This document shows, in pieces, positions 36,184 to 44,909 of a DNA stretch of 64,000 nucleotides (positions are counted from its first letter, which is position 1; each line of letters opens with the position of its first letter). Where the stretch lies: contig CAZIXF010000025.1 in the NCBI GenBank assembly GCA_964543195.1, positions 8,354 through 72,353 of the forward strand, given 5' to 3'. The position numbers were made by a program, and so were the translations under genes. The notes beneath the pieces were generated by a model. That model had not been told where the DNA came from and made no database searches. It was given only the letters and a program-made list of their open reading frames with translations. The stretch is from JAGTVG01 sp964543195. GTDB lineage: Bacteria > Bacteroidota > Bacteroidia > Cytophagales > Cyclobacteriaceae.

Positions 36184-36196
36184 TTAATGAGTTCTG

Positions 36197-37363
36197 TTAT
36201 TTTTTCAATAAGGGTTCCGCGTCCTTGACGATATGCATCAGGTCATTATCATCGATATTTTTCTTTGCATCGGCCACCTCGAGGAATTTATCATATATAA
36301 TGGCCAGGTCTTCCTTTTCAAAAGTATAACCCAGTTTCTCCAGCCTGTGCAGCAGGGCATGTTTGCCACTCCTTGCCGTAAGCACGATGGTGGCGGGCTG
36401 TGAACCGACTACCAGGGGATCGATCACCTCATAATTTTCACGGTTCTTTAAAAATCCATCCTGGTGGATCCCCGAGGAATGAGCAAAGGCATTTTTACCC
36501 ACTATGGCTTTGTTTGCCTGGACAGGCATTTTCATCAGGCGGGCCACCAGATCACTGGTAGGGCATAGTTTTTCTGTCTTGATATTGGTCTCCAGCCCCA
36601 GATGTTGTTTATGACTGTATAGGATCATAACAGTTTCTTCAAGCGACGTATTACCTGCCCTTTCGCCCACGCCGTTCATGGTCACCTCGGCCTGCCTGGC
36701 CCCGTTCACGAGACCTGCTATCGTGTTTGATGTAGCAAGCCCCAGATCGTTATGACAATGAATAGCAATGGTTACATTATGGATGTTGGGAACCTGCTCC
36801 ATGATGTATTTGATCTTTTCACCAAATACCCATGGAAGATTATATCCCGTGGTATCCGGGATGTTCACCACAGTTGCACCGGCATCAATCACTGATTCGA
36901 TTACCGTACATAAAAATTCCAGGTTGGCACGTCCTGCATCCTCTGCATAGAACTGCACATCTTCCACTTTTTTCTTGGCATATTTAACGGCCGCCACACC
37001 CTGTTCAAGTATTTTATCCCTTGTGCTTTTCAGTTTAGTATAGATATGAAGATCAGATGTTCCGATTCCTGTATGGATCCTTTTTCTTTTCGCTTTCTGA
37101 AGCGCATCGGCTGCCGCATCGATATCTTTTTCGATAGCTCTTGTCAATCCGCAAATAATTGGTTCTCTGATTGCTTTTGAAATTTCTACCACTGATTTGA
37201 AGTCACCCGGGCTGGAAATGGGGAATCCGGCTTCCAGTACGTCAACTCCCAATTCTTCCAGTGCTTTGGCTATTTCTATTTTCTCGTGTGTGTCAAGTTG
37301 GCAACCGGGTACCTGTTCGCCATCACGTAAGGTTGTGTCAAAAATATAAACTCGTTCGTTCAT
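36197..37363 (-). CDS. 2-isopropylmalate synthase-type enzyme lacking the regulatory domain
   Basis: 388 residues. The HMGL-like TIM barrel contains FDTTLRDGEQVPG (residues 8-20), the metal ligands HCHNDLGLA near residue 200 and GVGERAGNTSLEE. Downstream, AHSSGIHQDGFLKN is typical of LeuA. Full LeuA is about 510-520 residues; here the C-terminal leucine-binding allosteric domain is missing and the protein ends after the linker. It is therefore a short LeuA/homocitrate-synthase-like enzyme. It likely condenses acetyl-CoA with 2-oxoisovalerate or a related 2-oxoacid, without leucine feedback. No leuB, leuC or leuD lies nearby. Confidence 0.88.
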   Translation of the reverse strand: MNERVYIFDTTLRDGEQVPGCQLDTHEKIEIAKALEELGVDVLEAGFPISSPGDFKSVVEISKAIREPIICGLTRAIEKDIDAAADALQKAKRKRIHTGIGTSDLHIYTKLKSTRDKILEQGVAAVKYAKKKVEDVQFYAEDAGRANLEFLCTVIESVIDAGATVVNIPDTTGYNLPWVFGEKIKYIMEQVPNIHNVTIAIHCHNDLGLATSNTIAGLVNGARQAEVTMNGVGERAGNTSLEETVMILYSHKQHLGLETNIKTEKLCPTSDLVARLMKMPVQANKAIVGKNAFAHSSGIHQDGFLKNRENYEVIDPLVVGSQPATIVLTARSGKHALLHRLEKLGYTFEKEDLAIIYDKFLEVADAKKNIDDNDLMHIVKDAEPLLKK

Positions 37364-37502
37364 TATTATCTGTAGTTAAAAAGGGATGTCAAATAAGTTA
37401 ATGAATGATAAAATTCTGATTTTTTTAAAAATATAAAAAAGATATGAGCGACTTTTTTAAGCGAATCCCGGCCAGGTAAAATATCATGGGGGCGGGAATT
37501 GA

Positions 37503-38744
37503 TCATTCCGCCGGATTCACCATTTTTCCTGTGAACACGATTGACCCGGTAAACTTTTCACGAACCAGGAAAACGAAAGGCCTGTCAACCACTTTTATAT
37601 CCTTTTTATAATTGTCCGCGTCCGAAACCTGGTTCTGATTAAAAAATTCGGATTGATTACTATTGCTGATATTAAATCGTGTTTTATGGATAAAGTCGGA
37701 AATGAATAACTGTGAAACCGGATAATAATTTTCGATCACCGACAAGGGGCCTGTTAAACCAAACTGAGGAAACAGAGACCGTAACCTTACTTCTTTATTA
37801 AAATCCAATTCAGGAAAATAAAGTTCCAGATCAGTTTTTGATGTATTGTTAAGGTAGTTTTTTATCCGCTCAGCATTTAATTTTCCTATTATTTTATGCA
37901 GTGAATAGGCATTTGCAGGTATGATCATCGTCAGGTAAAACTGCCCTTTACCCAAGGGTATATCATAGATTGTCAGTTCATTATTCGAATAGGAATTCAC
38001 TTTGCCTGAAAAGCCGTTGACCCGGCTGCATATTTTGGTGTTTCCATTCGGGGTAGTGAATTCATACCGATCCGGTTTGTTCATTGTGGGCGGAGTATTC
38101 CATGTGGCGTCGAAATGGATCGCATTGATGATATAGGATTTGTCATGGGTGTTCACCTCATTGATTATTTCAGGAATTTTCCCGTAAGAACGATTCTCGA
38201 TCCAGTTGTTGATTTTTTTTACGCTTTTCTGGTTTCTGAAGTTGATAAAATTCAGGTCGGCATCGTAATAGGCCATGATCTTATCACCCGAAAGGGGATT
38301 GATTTCCTCATTATGATTGATCCAGAGGCTGTTGGCTTTAGTAAACTGGATATCACGGTCAATGAGATTAAGGATCTCTCCAAGTTGAAAATAGGCCCTG
38401 TGAATTTCTATATCCCGTACTTCACTGATGTTAAGGAATGCCTTTAACTCCTGTTTGGGTTTGTTTTCTATAATATTGAAGGCCATTCCAATACCATTTC
38501 CCACCCCAAAAGATGAAAATATGGCATTCTGGTCAGGTTTCTTCTCATCCAGCATTCTGAGCAGATTGAAAGAAAATTCATTAGAGGAATTGAGAAGGGC
38601 CTGTTCTTCATAGGTGAGTGGTCTCAGTTTGAGAATATTATCGGGTTCCGGCGTATCGGTGGTACAGGCAGTAGTGACCCAAACTGCAATAAACAGGAAG
38701 AATATAACCCGGATTACGCTCATCGTGATTTTCTGATTATTCAA
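37503..38744 (-). CDS. Serpin-family lipoprotein with unusual hinge
   Basis: 413 residues. The lipoprotein signal ends in VTTAC (about residues 23-27). The serpin fold is clear: FSFNLLRML at helix A, IFSSFGVGNGIGMAF, NSLWINHNEEI, YIINAIHFDATW, a late TDLELYFPELDF and a C-terminus RPFVFLVREKFTGSIVFTGKMVNP. In inhibitory serpins the reactive-loop hinge is small-residue-rich (EEGTEAAAAT). Here the same position reads SNSNQSEFFNQN, so loop insertion is unlikely and the protein is probably not a classical inhibitor. It is predicted to be lipid-anchored in the envelope. Confidence 0.9.
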   Translation of the reverse strand: MNNQKITMSVIRVIFFLFIAVWVTTACTTDTPEPDNILKLRPLTYEEQALLNSSNEFSFNLLRMLDEKKPDQNAIFSSFGVGNGIGMAFNIIENKPKQELKAFLNISEVRDIEIHRAYFQLGEILNLIDRDIQFTKANSLWINHNEEINPLSGDKIMAYYDADLNFINFRNQKSVKKINNWIENRSYGKIPEIINEVNTHDKSYIINAIHFDATWNTPPTMNKPDRYEFTTPNGNTKICSRVNGFSGKVNSYSNNELTIYDIPLGKGQFYLTMIIPANAYSLHKIIGKLNAERIKNYLNNTSKTDLELYFPELDFNKEVRLRSLFPQFGLTGPLSVIENYYPVSQLFISDFIHKTRFNISNSNQSEFFNQNQVSDADNYKKDIKVVDRPFVFLVREKFTGSIVFTGKMVNPAE

Positions 38745-38800
38745 TTATACGCAAATTTTTCATAATTATAAAATGAAAAAATTTTTAACAGCGTTATTCT

Positions 38801-39430
38801 TTAGAAGTTAATGGGATCAAAATAACTAAAGTGACCATTCATTCTTATTTTTTCTTTTGCTTTTTTCGCACGGACCAGGAACGGAATGGTTTTGTCGAGA
38901 TAATTGACCACATATTCCTGACGATCAATTTCGCGATCCAATATAAGAATATCGTATTCCTGCTCAAGGGATAATCCAAGCTGATGGATCACATCATAAC
39001 TGCGGAAATCATCATTTATAGGTATATTGCCCGGTTCGTTGATCAGATTGAAAAATTCTTCGATCTTTTCCAGAAAAATATTCTTCATCAGAGGATCTTC
39101 TTTGGTATGATTATCCGGATAGTCCACATACCCTTCGGCATACTTTTTTCCTCCGGAAGGATTTTCGTAATCGATTATCCTGAAAATTTTTAATCCTTTT
39201 GTAGTAATATCCATCCGGCCATCGTCATAGGTTTTTACTATCTCAACAATATTCATCAATGTACCGTACTCTATTTTTTTATTAATATAGGGTGGGAGTC
39301 CGAAACTGCCGTCTTTTTGAAGAGAATCATTGATCAGGCCTTTATAACGCGGTTCAAATATATGAAGATTGACCAATTCTCCCGGGAAGGGCACTAATTT
39401 CAATGGGAAAAGGGGTATTTTTTCTTCCAT
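38801..39430 (-). CDS. LON substrate-binding (LAN/N-terminal) domain protein
   Basis: 209 residues, a stand-alone LON N-domain with PLFPLKLVPFPGELVNLHIFEPRYKGLI at the start and GLKIFRIIDY in the middle. There is no AAA+ or protease domain. Such stand-alone proteins are common, and their function is not well defined; peptide or substrate binding is assumed from the Lon protease. It is separated from icd upstream by a hairpin terminator. Confidence 0.88.
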   Translation of the reverse strand: MEEKIPLFPLKLVPFPGELVNLHIFEPRYKGLINDSLQKDGSFGLPPYINKKIEYGTLMNIVEIVKTYDDGRMDITTKGLKIFRIIDYENPSGGKKYAEGYVDYPDNHTKEDPLMKNIFLEKIEEFFNLINEPGNIPINDDFRSYDVIHQLGLSLEQEYDILILDREIDRQEYVVNYLDKTIPFLVRAKKAKEKIRMNGHFSYFDPINF

Positions 39431-39482
39431 GTAATTGTTAACTAATTGAACACAGCTTGGGTTTCAAAAAAAACAATAAAAA

Positions 39483-39520
39483 CTGTCTCAAAATACACAT
39501 CATCGGTAATTTTGAGACAG
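39483..39520 (-). terminator. Hairpin after icd
   Basis: CTGTCTCAAAAT (39483-39494) pairs perfectly with ATTTTGAGACAG (39509-39520) across a 14-nt loop. It lies 22 bp beyond the icd stop, so it probably ends the icd transcript. The stem core is the same CTGTCTCAAAA as the terminal repeat of the element at 35956-36118. Confidence 0.7.
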
Positions 39521-39542
39521 CGTGGTTATTAATTTACCTGAT

Positions 39543-40769
39543 CTACATATTGCTTACGATCTCTTTGGCAAATTCAGAGCACTTCAGCAGGGTGGCCCCT
39601 TCCATCAGACGTTCAAAATCGTAAGTCACCCGTTTATTTTCAATTGACTTTTCAAGTCCTTTGTAAATAAGTTCTGCAGCTTCAGGCCAATCCAGATGTT
39701 CGAACATCATGGCGCCCGACAGTATCAATGAGCCGGGATTTACTTTGTCCTGTCCGGCATATTTGGGTGCTGTGCCATGAGTAGCCTCAAAGATGGCATG
39801 CCCTTTATCAAAATTGATGTTGGCACCCGGGGCAATTCCGATACCTCCCACAATGGCGGCTAATGCATCAGAGATATAATCTCCGTTCAGGTTCAACGTG
39901 GCGATCACGGAATATTCCGTGGGGCGGGTCAGGATCTGTTGCAGGAAAGCATCTGCAATCACATCTTTTATGATCACCTTATGACCGTCTTTTTCAATGA
40001 TCTGCCATGGCCCCCCTTCAAAATCTTCGGCTCCGTATTTTTCGCGTGCCACTTTATATCCCCAGTCCCTGAACGCTCCTTCGGTAAACTTCATGATATT
40101 GCCTTTATGGACGAGCGTAACGGAATCCCGTTTTCTTTCGAATGCATAATCTATGGCGGCTCTTACCAGTCTTTCGGTACCTTCATAGGAAACCGGTTTT
40201 ATACCATATCCGGCTGATCCGGGAAAACGGACTTTCTCAAATCTTTCCGGGAAGTTATTCCTGAACACATCCGCAAATTTTTTGGCATCTTCTGTGCCTT
40301 CCTGGAATTCGATCCCCGCGTAGATATCTTCAGTATTTTCCCTGAAGATCACCATATCTGTATTCCATGGTGCTTTCACTGGAGAAGGAGTACCTTTAAA
40401 CCAGCGAACAGGCCTTACGCAGGCAAACAGGTCGAGTTTTTGCCGGAGTGCCACATTAAGTGAACGTATACCTCCGCCCACAGGTGTGGTGAGGGGACCT
40501 TTGATACCTACCAGATGTTCATCAAATGCCTTAAGGGTAACATCCGGTAACCACTCGTTGGATTTATTATAGGATTTTTCACCGGCATACACTTCTTTCC
40601 AGGCAATTTTTCGCTTCCCGCTAAACGCTTTTTCAACAGCGCCATCAAATACCAGTTGTGAAGCCGGCCAGATATCCACGCCAGTTCCGTCTCCTTCAAT
40701 AAAAGGAATGATTGGATTGTCGGGTACCTTTAATTGACCACCTGGATTCGTTATTTTTTCTCCATTCAT
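39543..40769 (-). CDS. icd: NADP-dependent isocitrate dehydrogenase
   Basis: 408 residues, close to the E. coli Icd length (416). Visible motifs include IPFIEGDGTGVDIWPAS, KGPLTTPVGGGIRSLNVALRQ with the phosphorylatable-type Ser region, VIFRENTEDIYAGIEF, and the metal/cofactor site ATLNLNGDYISDALAA. GTAPKYAGQDKVNPG is typical of NADP specificity. It oxidatively decarboxylates isocitrate in the TCA cycle. It is apparently monocistronic. Confidence 0.96.
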   Translation of the reverse strand: MNGEKITNPGGQLKVPDNPIIPFIEGDGTGVDIWPASQLVFDGAVEKAFSGKRKIAWKEVYAGEKSYNKSNEWLPDVTLKAFDEHLVGIKGPLTTPVGGGIRSLNVALRQKLDLFACVRPVRWFKGTPSPVKAPWNTDMVIFRENTEDIYAGIEFQEGTEDAKKFADVFRNNFPERFEKVRFPGSAGYGIKPVSYEGTERLVRAAIDYAFERKRDSVTLVHKGNIMKFTEGAFRDWGYKVAREKYGAEDFEGGPWQIIEKDGHKVIIKDVIADAFLQQILTRPTEYSVIATLNLNGDYISDALAAIVGGIGIAPGANINFDKGHAIFEATHGTAPKYAGQDKVNPGSLILSGAMMFEHLDWPEAAELIYKGLEKSIENKRVTYDFERLMEGATLLKCSEFAKEIVSNM

Positions 40770-40868
40770 TAGTTTTTGGTTTGAGTTTGTTAACGATTCA
40801 TGTAAAAATATAAATAAAAAATCTTGTTGGAACCCTTCTGATCCGCGTACGGAATAAATGGGCTCAAT

Positions 40869-41651
40869 TTATTCTTTAGAACGCTTTTTTCTTTTTTCAA
40901 TATAATCCCCGTATCGAAACGTTTTTAAGGGTGCCCAGTCTATTACCACTGTATACTTAAAAAATAAGGAAAAATATTTATCAAAAGCAGGATTATCCAG
41001 ATCTTTTAATGCATCCAGAAAATCTGTTTTGGTAAAACGGTAATTTCCTTCAAGGGAAAGATAGTGGTTTTTATCAATATAATATTTCACGCCTGCTCCT
41101 ATGGGAAAGATCACGGAAAGTTTCGCAAAATCATAATCGGAGGTGGTCGAATCAGATATGATCACGCCGGTTCCTTCGCCCCTTATATTATTGTTGCTTG
41201 GAAAAAACATGACCTGGCCTATGCCACCGAAAACGTGACCATCCCATTTATAAAAGCCTCCGTCGATCCTGCTTTTCGGGAAGAGATCGATCACGCCATT
41301 CAGATAATAATCGATATTAAAACCAGAAAAGAAACGGTTGTTTTCTTCATAGATAATGCTTTCCGAGTAGAGCCCGAATACATTAATCTCACCGCGAAGA
41401 CTTACATGGTCGAAAAAACGATAGGCCAGGCCAAAGCTACCTGAAGGATTGAGATAATATTTCTGAAGAGAAGAATCGAAGAAATTACTCAATTCCCCCT
41501 GATAAGCAGAAGTTCCTATGCCTATGGAATAGGAAAGACGATTGAGATAGGGATTGAAACGATTCTGATTATAATTATAGCTTACCTGCTGACCAGAGGC
41601 TCCACAACCCATTAAAAGTATGATTCCGGTTATAAATATCTTTACTTTCAT
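40869..41651 (-). CDS. Outer-membrane beta-barrel protein (DUF6089-like)
   Basis: 260 residues. A signal sequence with possible lipobox LLMGC lies at residues 11-15; the alternative is ordinary cleavage after GASGQ. Amphipathic strands follow: YSIGIGTSAYQGELSNF, GSFGLAYRFFDHVSLRGEINVFGLYS, and VFGGIGQVMFF. The closing strand contains FKYTVVIDWAPL and a basic tail. The motif pattern (YQGELS, then LRGEI) is that of DUF6089/PorG-like barrels of Bacteroidota. Function is unproven. Its first base overlaps the panB stop. Confidence 0.72.
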   Translation of the reverse strand: MKVKIFITGIILLMGCGASGQQVSYNYNQNRFNPYLNRLSYSIGIGTSAYQGELSNFFDSSLQKYYLNPSGSFGLAYRFFDHVSLRGEINVFGLYSESIIYEENNRFFSGFNIDYYLNGVIDLFPKSRIDGGFYKWDGHVFGGIGQVMFFPSNNNIRGEGTGVIISDSTTSDYDFAKLSVIFPIGAGVKYYIDKNHYLSLEGNYRFTKTDFLDALKDLDNPAFDKYFSLFFKYTVVIDWAPLKTFRYGDYIEKRKKRSKE

Positions 41652-42469
41652 TAATAACTTTCTTTATCTCCCGGGAATGTCAATTTTTTAATATCATCTA
41701 TATAACGAATAAGCGCTTCCGTTATGATAGCGTTCAAATCGGCATATCGTCTGAGAAATCTGGGATTAAAATCTTTATTGATCCCGAGCATATCATGCAT
41801 AACGAGTACCTGGCCATCTACCTCCTTTCCGGCTCCTATACCGATAACTGGAATTTTCAGGCTGGCGGCAACTTTTCCTGCGAGCTTTGCGGGAATTTTT
41901 TCAAGCACAATGGCAAAACATCCCAATTCTTCAAGCAATCGGGCATCTTCAATCAGTTTTTCAGCTTCTTCTTCGTCCCTGGCCCGGACTGTATAGGTGC
42001 CGAATTTATAGATTGACTGTGGTGTCAGTCCAAGATGACCCATTACAGGCACACCTGCCGACAGCACCCGAGTAATCGATTCTTTGATCTCCACACCTCC
42101 TTCCATCTTGACAGCATGGGCCCCTGACTCTTTCATGATCCGTATGGCTGACCTCAGCGCTTCCGATGAACTACCCTGGAAAGAACCAAAAGGAATATCC
42201 ACCACGATCAGCGCTCTGCTGGCCGCCCTGACCACCGATGAGGCGTGGTATATCATTTGATCGAGGGTGATCGGAAGCGTTGTTTCATGTCCTGCCATGG
42301 TATTGGAGGCCGAGTCACCCACCAGGATCACTTCTATCCCCGCTGAGTCAATGATTTTAGCCATGGAAAAATCATAGGCGGTAAGCATGGAGATCTTATC
42401 ACCCCTATCCTTCATTTCCTGAAGAATGTGCGTAGTGACCCGTTTGATTTTTTCTCTTTTTTCAGCCAT
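41651..42469 (-). CDS. panB: 3-methyl-2-oxobutanoate hydroxymethyltransferase
   Basis: 272 residues. Family motifs are MLTAYDFSMAKIID, VILVGDSASNTMAGHETTLPITL and HAVKMEGGVE, followed by MGHLGLTPQS and VLEKIPAKLA. PanB transfers a hydroxymethyl group from 5,10-methylene-THF to 2-oxoisovalerate, the first step to pantothenate and CoA. It follows the phosphoribosyltransferase gene by 9 bp and overlaps the barrel gene by 1 bp. panC and panD are not nearby. Confidence 0.96.
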   Translation of the reverse strand: MAEKREKIKRVTTHILQEMKDRGDKISMLTAYDFSMAKIIDSAGIEVILVGDSASNTMAGHETTLPITLDQMIYHASSVVRAASRALIVVDIPFGSFQGSSSEALRSAIRIMKESGAHAVKMEGGVEIKESITRVLSAGVPVMGHLGLTPQSIYKFGTYTVRARDEEEAEKLIEDARLLEELGCFAIVLEKIPAKLAGKVAASLKIPVIGIGAGKEVDGQVLVMHDMLGINKDFNPRFLRRYADLNAIITEALIRYIDDIKKLTFPGDKESY

Positions 42470-42478
42470 TCAATTAGG

Positions 42479-42985
42479 TTAATAAAGATAGACACCGCAA
42501 TCGTTCTTCTCCAGACGAACCTCAATATGGTCATTTAAGGTAGTGGAAAGTTCATATCCGGTATAATTGCTTGTAACCGGAAACCAGGTGTACGATCTGT
42601 TCACCAGTACAACAGTTTGTATCTTTTTGATATTTATGGCAAGGAATGGTTTCATTCCCTGAATGAAGGTTTTTCCGGTATGCAATACATCATCCACAAG
42701 AATTATGGTTTTATTCTTTAGCCCCTCAATATTTTTATCAAGCAGTACCTCACTGTCCAGTGGACCTTTTTTATCTACCGTTACTTTTACCAGAACGAGT
42801 TCCGATTTTGTGATTTTCTTTAATTCTTTTACCAGGTTCTCTGCAAGCTTATAACCGCCCTGCTCTATCCCTGCAATAACCAGCTCTTTTTCCTTGAAAT
42901 TGTTTTCATAGATTTCATAAGCAATCCGGGTCAGTTTCTGATGGATCTTTGTTTTGTCCAGTATTAAATCTGATCGTGTTGGCAT
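42479..42985 (-). CDS. PyrR-like phosphoribosyltransferase family protein
   Basis: 168 residues. The PRPP-binding motif IILVDDVLHTGKT is near residue 96 and the pyrophosphate loop is GIEQGGYKLA near residue 38. The overall layout resembles PyrR (uracil phosphoribosyltransferase/attenuator protein). The neighbourhood lacks pyrimidine genes and no attenuator is visible, so a pyrimidine-regulatory role is doubtful. It probably uses PRPP with an unidentified base. Confidence 0.82.
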   Translation of the reverse strand: MPTRSDLILDKTKIHQKLTRIAYEIYENNFKEKELVIAGIEQGGYKLAENLVKELKKITKSELVLVKVTVDKKGPLDSEVLLDKNIEGLKNKTIILVDDVLHTGKTFIQGMKPFLAINIKKIQTVVLVNRSYTWFPVTSNYTGYELSTTLNDHIEVRLEKNDCGVYLY

Positions 42986-43005
42986 AATAATAAAAAAAAT
43001 TGATG

Positions 43006-43500
43006 TTATTTGATCTGTTCAATATACGCTGGTATCGGCATTACCTTACTATCCTTGAAAGTTGAGAGCACTACCATTGACTGCATATTGTCAACCACTT
43101 TTATATCACTTACTTTTTCAAGCATCAGTTTTTGATAGGAGGGTATATCTTTGGCAATGATTTTAAGGATAAAATCTCCCGCACCTGTAACATGGTGACA
43201 TTCAATTACCTCATCCACCTTATTGATCTCTGCCACGAATTTTTCAATATTTTCACGGTTGTGACCAATCAATGTGACCAGCACAAAGGTAGTTACGCCC
43301 AACCCCAGCTTACTGACATCCAGCTTGGCATGATAACTGTTTATCACACCCTGGTTTTCCAGTTTCTTTACCCGCTCGAGAGTGGGAGCTGGAGACAAGC
43401 CTATTTCCTTGGAAAGCTGTGCGTTCGTGATCTTGGCATTTTTCTGCAGGATCTCAAGAATTTTACGATCAATTTTATCAAGTTTAAGATTCTGAGCCAT
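43006..43500 (-). CDS. Lrp/AsnC-family transcriptional regulator
   Basis: 164 residues. The N-terminal helix-turn-helix (residues 5-60; KIDRKILEILQKNAKITNAQLSKEIGLSPAPTLERVKKLE) is followed by the RAM/ACT effector domain (70-150; VIECHHVTGAGDFILKIIAKD). These proteins sense amino acids and act as octamers. It is first in a leftward run with the phosphoribosyltransferase and panB, and is divergent from the M42 peptidase, which it might regulate. Confidence 0.93.
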   Translation of the reverse strand: MAQNLKLDKIDRKILEILQKNAKITNAQLSKEIGLSPAPTLERVKKLENQGVINSYHAKLDVSKLGLGVTTFVLVTLIGHNRENIEKFVAEINKVDEVIECHHVTGAGDFILKIIAKDIPSYQKLMLEKVSDIKVVDNMQSMVVLSTFKDSKVMPIPAYIEQIK

Positions 43501-43688
43501 TTTTTCGAAATTTTATTCTGACCAAAGGTAATAATTTTATTTTTTATTTTATAAACAAGGTAAAACCTTTAATGATATTTCAATAATATTTTTTTAAAAC
43601 TATTTGCGATTTCGGTAATTTTAGAGAATTTTTTATCAGATTCGCTTTTAATTCAATAATTAACCGGTTCATAAATAAATTACATAAG

Positions 43689-44759
43689 ATGGATAAAAAA
43701 AGTAAGTCATTTTTATACGAATATCTCAATAATATATCACCAACCGGATACGAATCATCCGGGCAGAAGATCTGGCTGGAATATATCCGGAGGTTTATTG
43801 ATGATTATATCACCGACAATTATGGTACTGTGGTTGGAATTATAAACCCTGAGGCCTCCTATAAGGTGGTTATCGAAGCCCATGCCGATGAAATATCATG
43901 GTATATCAATTACATTTCCAAAGATGGGTATATCTATGTGATCCGTAATGGTGGCTCCGATTATCAGATCGCTCCTTCAAAGCGGGCGACCATCCACACG
44001 AAAAATGGACCTGTTCCTGCCGTTTTTGGCTGGCCTGCCATTCATGTGAGAGATAAAAAAGATGAAGCAAAAATGGATGTGGATACCATTGTGCTGGATT
44101 GTGGATGTGATTCGGATGAGGAAGTAAGGAATAAAGGCATGCACCCGGGTTGTGTGGTTACTTTTGATGAAGACCTGATCGAGTTAAATCAAAAATATCT
44201 TGTGGGACGCGCCCTTGATAACCGTATTGGTGGATTTATGATCGCGGAAGCTGCCCGGAAACTATATGAAAAAAAGAAAAAGCTTCCTTATGGGTTGTAT
44301 ATCACGAATGCTGTCCAGGAAGAGGTCGGGTTGAAAGGTGCAGAGATGATCGCCAATCGCATCAAACCGGATCTGGCCATCATAACGGATGTATGCCACG
44401 ATACTCAGTCGCCCCAATATAACAAGATCAAACAGGGTGATCAGAAAGCCGGTAAAGGTCCGGTTTTAACTTATGCTCCCGCGGTACATAACAATTTGCT
44501 GGATATGCTTATACAAGTGGCTGAAAAGAAAAAGATCCCGTTTCAGCGTTCAGCCAGTTCACGAATTACCGGCACCGATACGGATGCTTTTGCCTATTCC
44601 AACGGAGGAGTGCCTTCAGCATTGATTTCGCTCCCGATCAAATACATGCACACCACGGTGGAGATGGCTCATTTTGATGACATTGAAAACATCGTAAAAC
44701 TTTTCACGGAATTTTTATCGGATCTGAAGCCCGGTCTGGACCTGAGGTATCTGAAATAA
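43689..44759 (+). CDS. M42-family metallopeptidase (TET aminopeptidase-like)
   Basis: 356 residues. Metal and catalytic motifs of the M42 family are present: EAHADEISWY, RALDNRIGG, VQEEVGLKGAEM, ITDVCHDT and HTTVEMAH. These two-zinc or two-cobalt enzymes form large dodecamers and trim peptides from the N-terminus in the cytoplasm. There is no signal peptide. Its 3' end takes part in a set of degenerate direct repeats that extend into the following gap. Confidence 0.93.
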   Translation: MDKKSKSFLYEYLNNISPTGYESSGQKIWLEYIRRFIDDYITDNYGTVVGIINPEASYKVVIEAHADEISWYINYISKDGYIYVIRNGGSDYQIAPSKRATIHTKNGPVPAVFGWPAIHVRDKKDEAKMDVDTIVLDCGCDSDEEVRNKGMHPGCVVTFDEDLIELNQKYLVGRALDNRIGGFMIAEAARKLYEKKKKLPYGLYITNAVQEEVGLKGAEMIANRIKPDLAIITDVCHDTQSPQYNKIKQGDQKAGKGPVLTYAPAVHNNLLDMLIQVAEKKKIPFQRSASSRITGTDTDAFAYSNGGVPSALISLPIKYMHTTVEMAHFDDIENIVKLFTEFLSDLKPGLDLRYLK

Positions 44760-44892
44760 AAGCCGGAAACGTACCAGTAAGAACACAGGGTGTCTGACTT
44801 AGTAAAGGGAATTTGTCCGGCGTGGCCTGATGTTACCGAAATAAAGGCTGAAAACATACCGGCCAGGACCTGAAGCATCCGAAATAAAGACT
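44742..44892. repeat. Degenerate direct repeats derived from the M42 gene 3' end
   Basis: A 35-bp unit at 44742-44776 includes the last codons and stop of the peptidase gene. It recurs at 44827-44861 with about 27 identical positions. A shorter third copy is at 44870-44892. All share a CCTGA start and a GAAATAAA core. They look like old duplications of the gene end into the intergenic space. Confidence 0.7.
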
Positions 44893-44909
44893 TGACTTTC
44901 CGGTCAGCG

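Larger units (their letters stand above)
35789..36196. other. 408-bp intergenic interval with repeat elements
   Basis: No coding sequence is supported. The interval holds a 163-bp inverted-repeat element (35956-36118) followed at once by two imperfect 32-33-bp direct repeats (36119-36183). The remaining 35789-35955 carries nothing I recognise apart from the probable promoter of the leftward nnr gene. Confidence 0.6.

Noticed and set aside
42986..43005. PyrR-type attenuator or riboswitch near the phosphoribosyltransferase gene
   Set aside because: The gap is only 20 bp, with no room for a leader; no pyrimidine genes are nearby.
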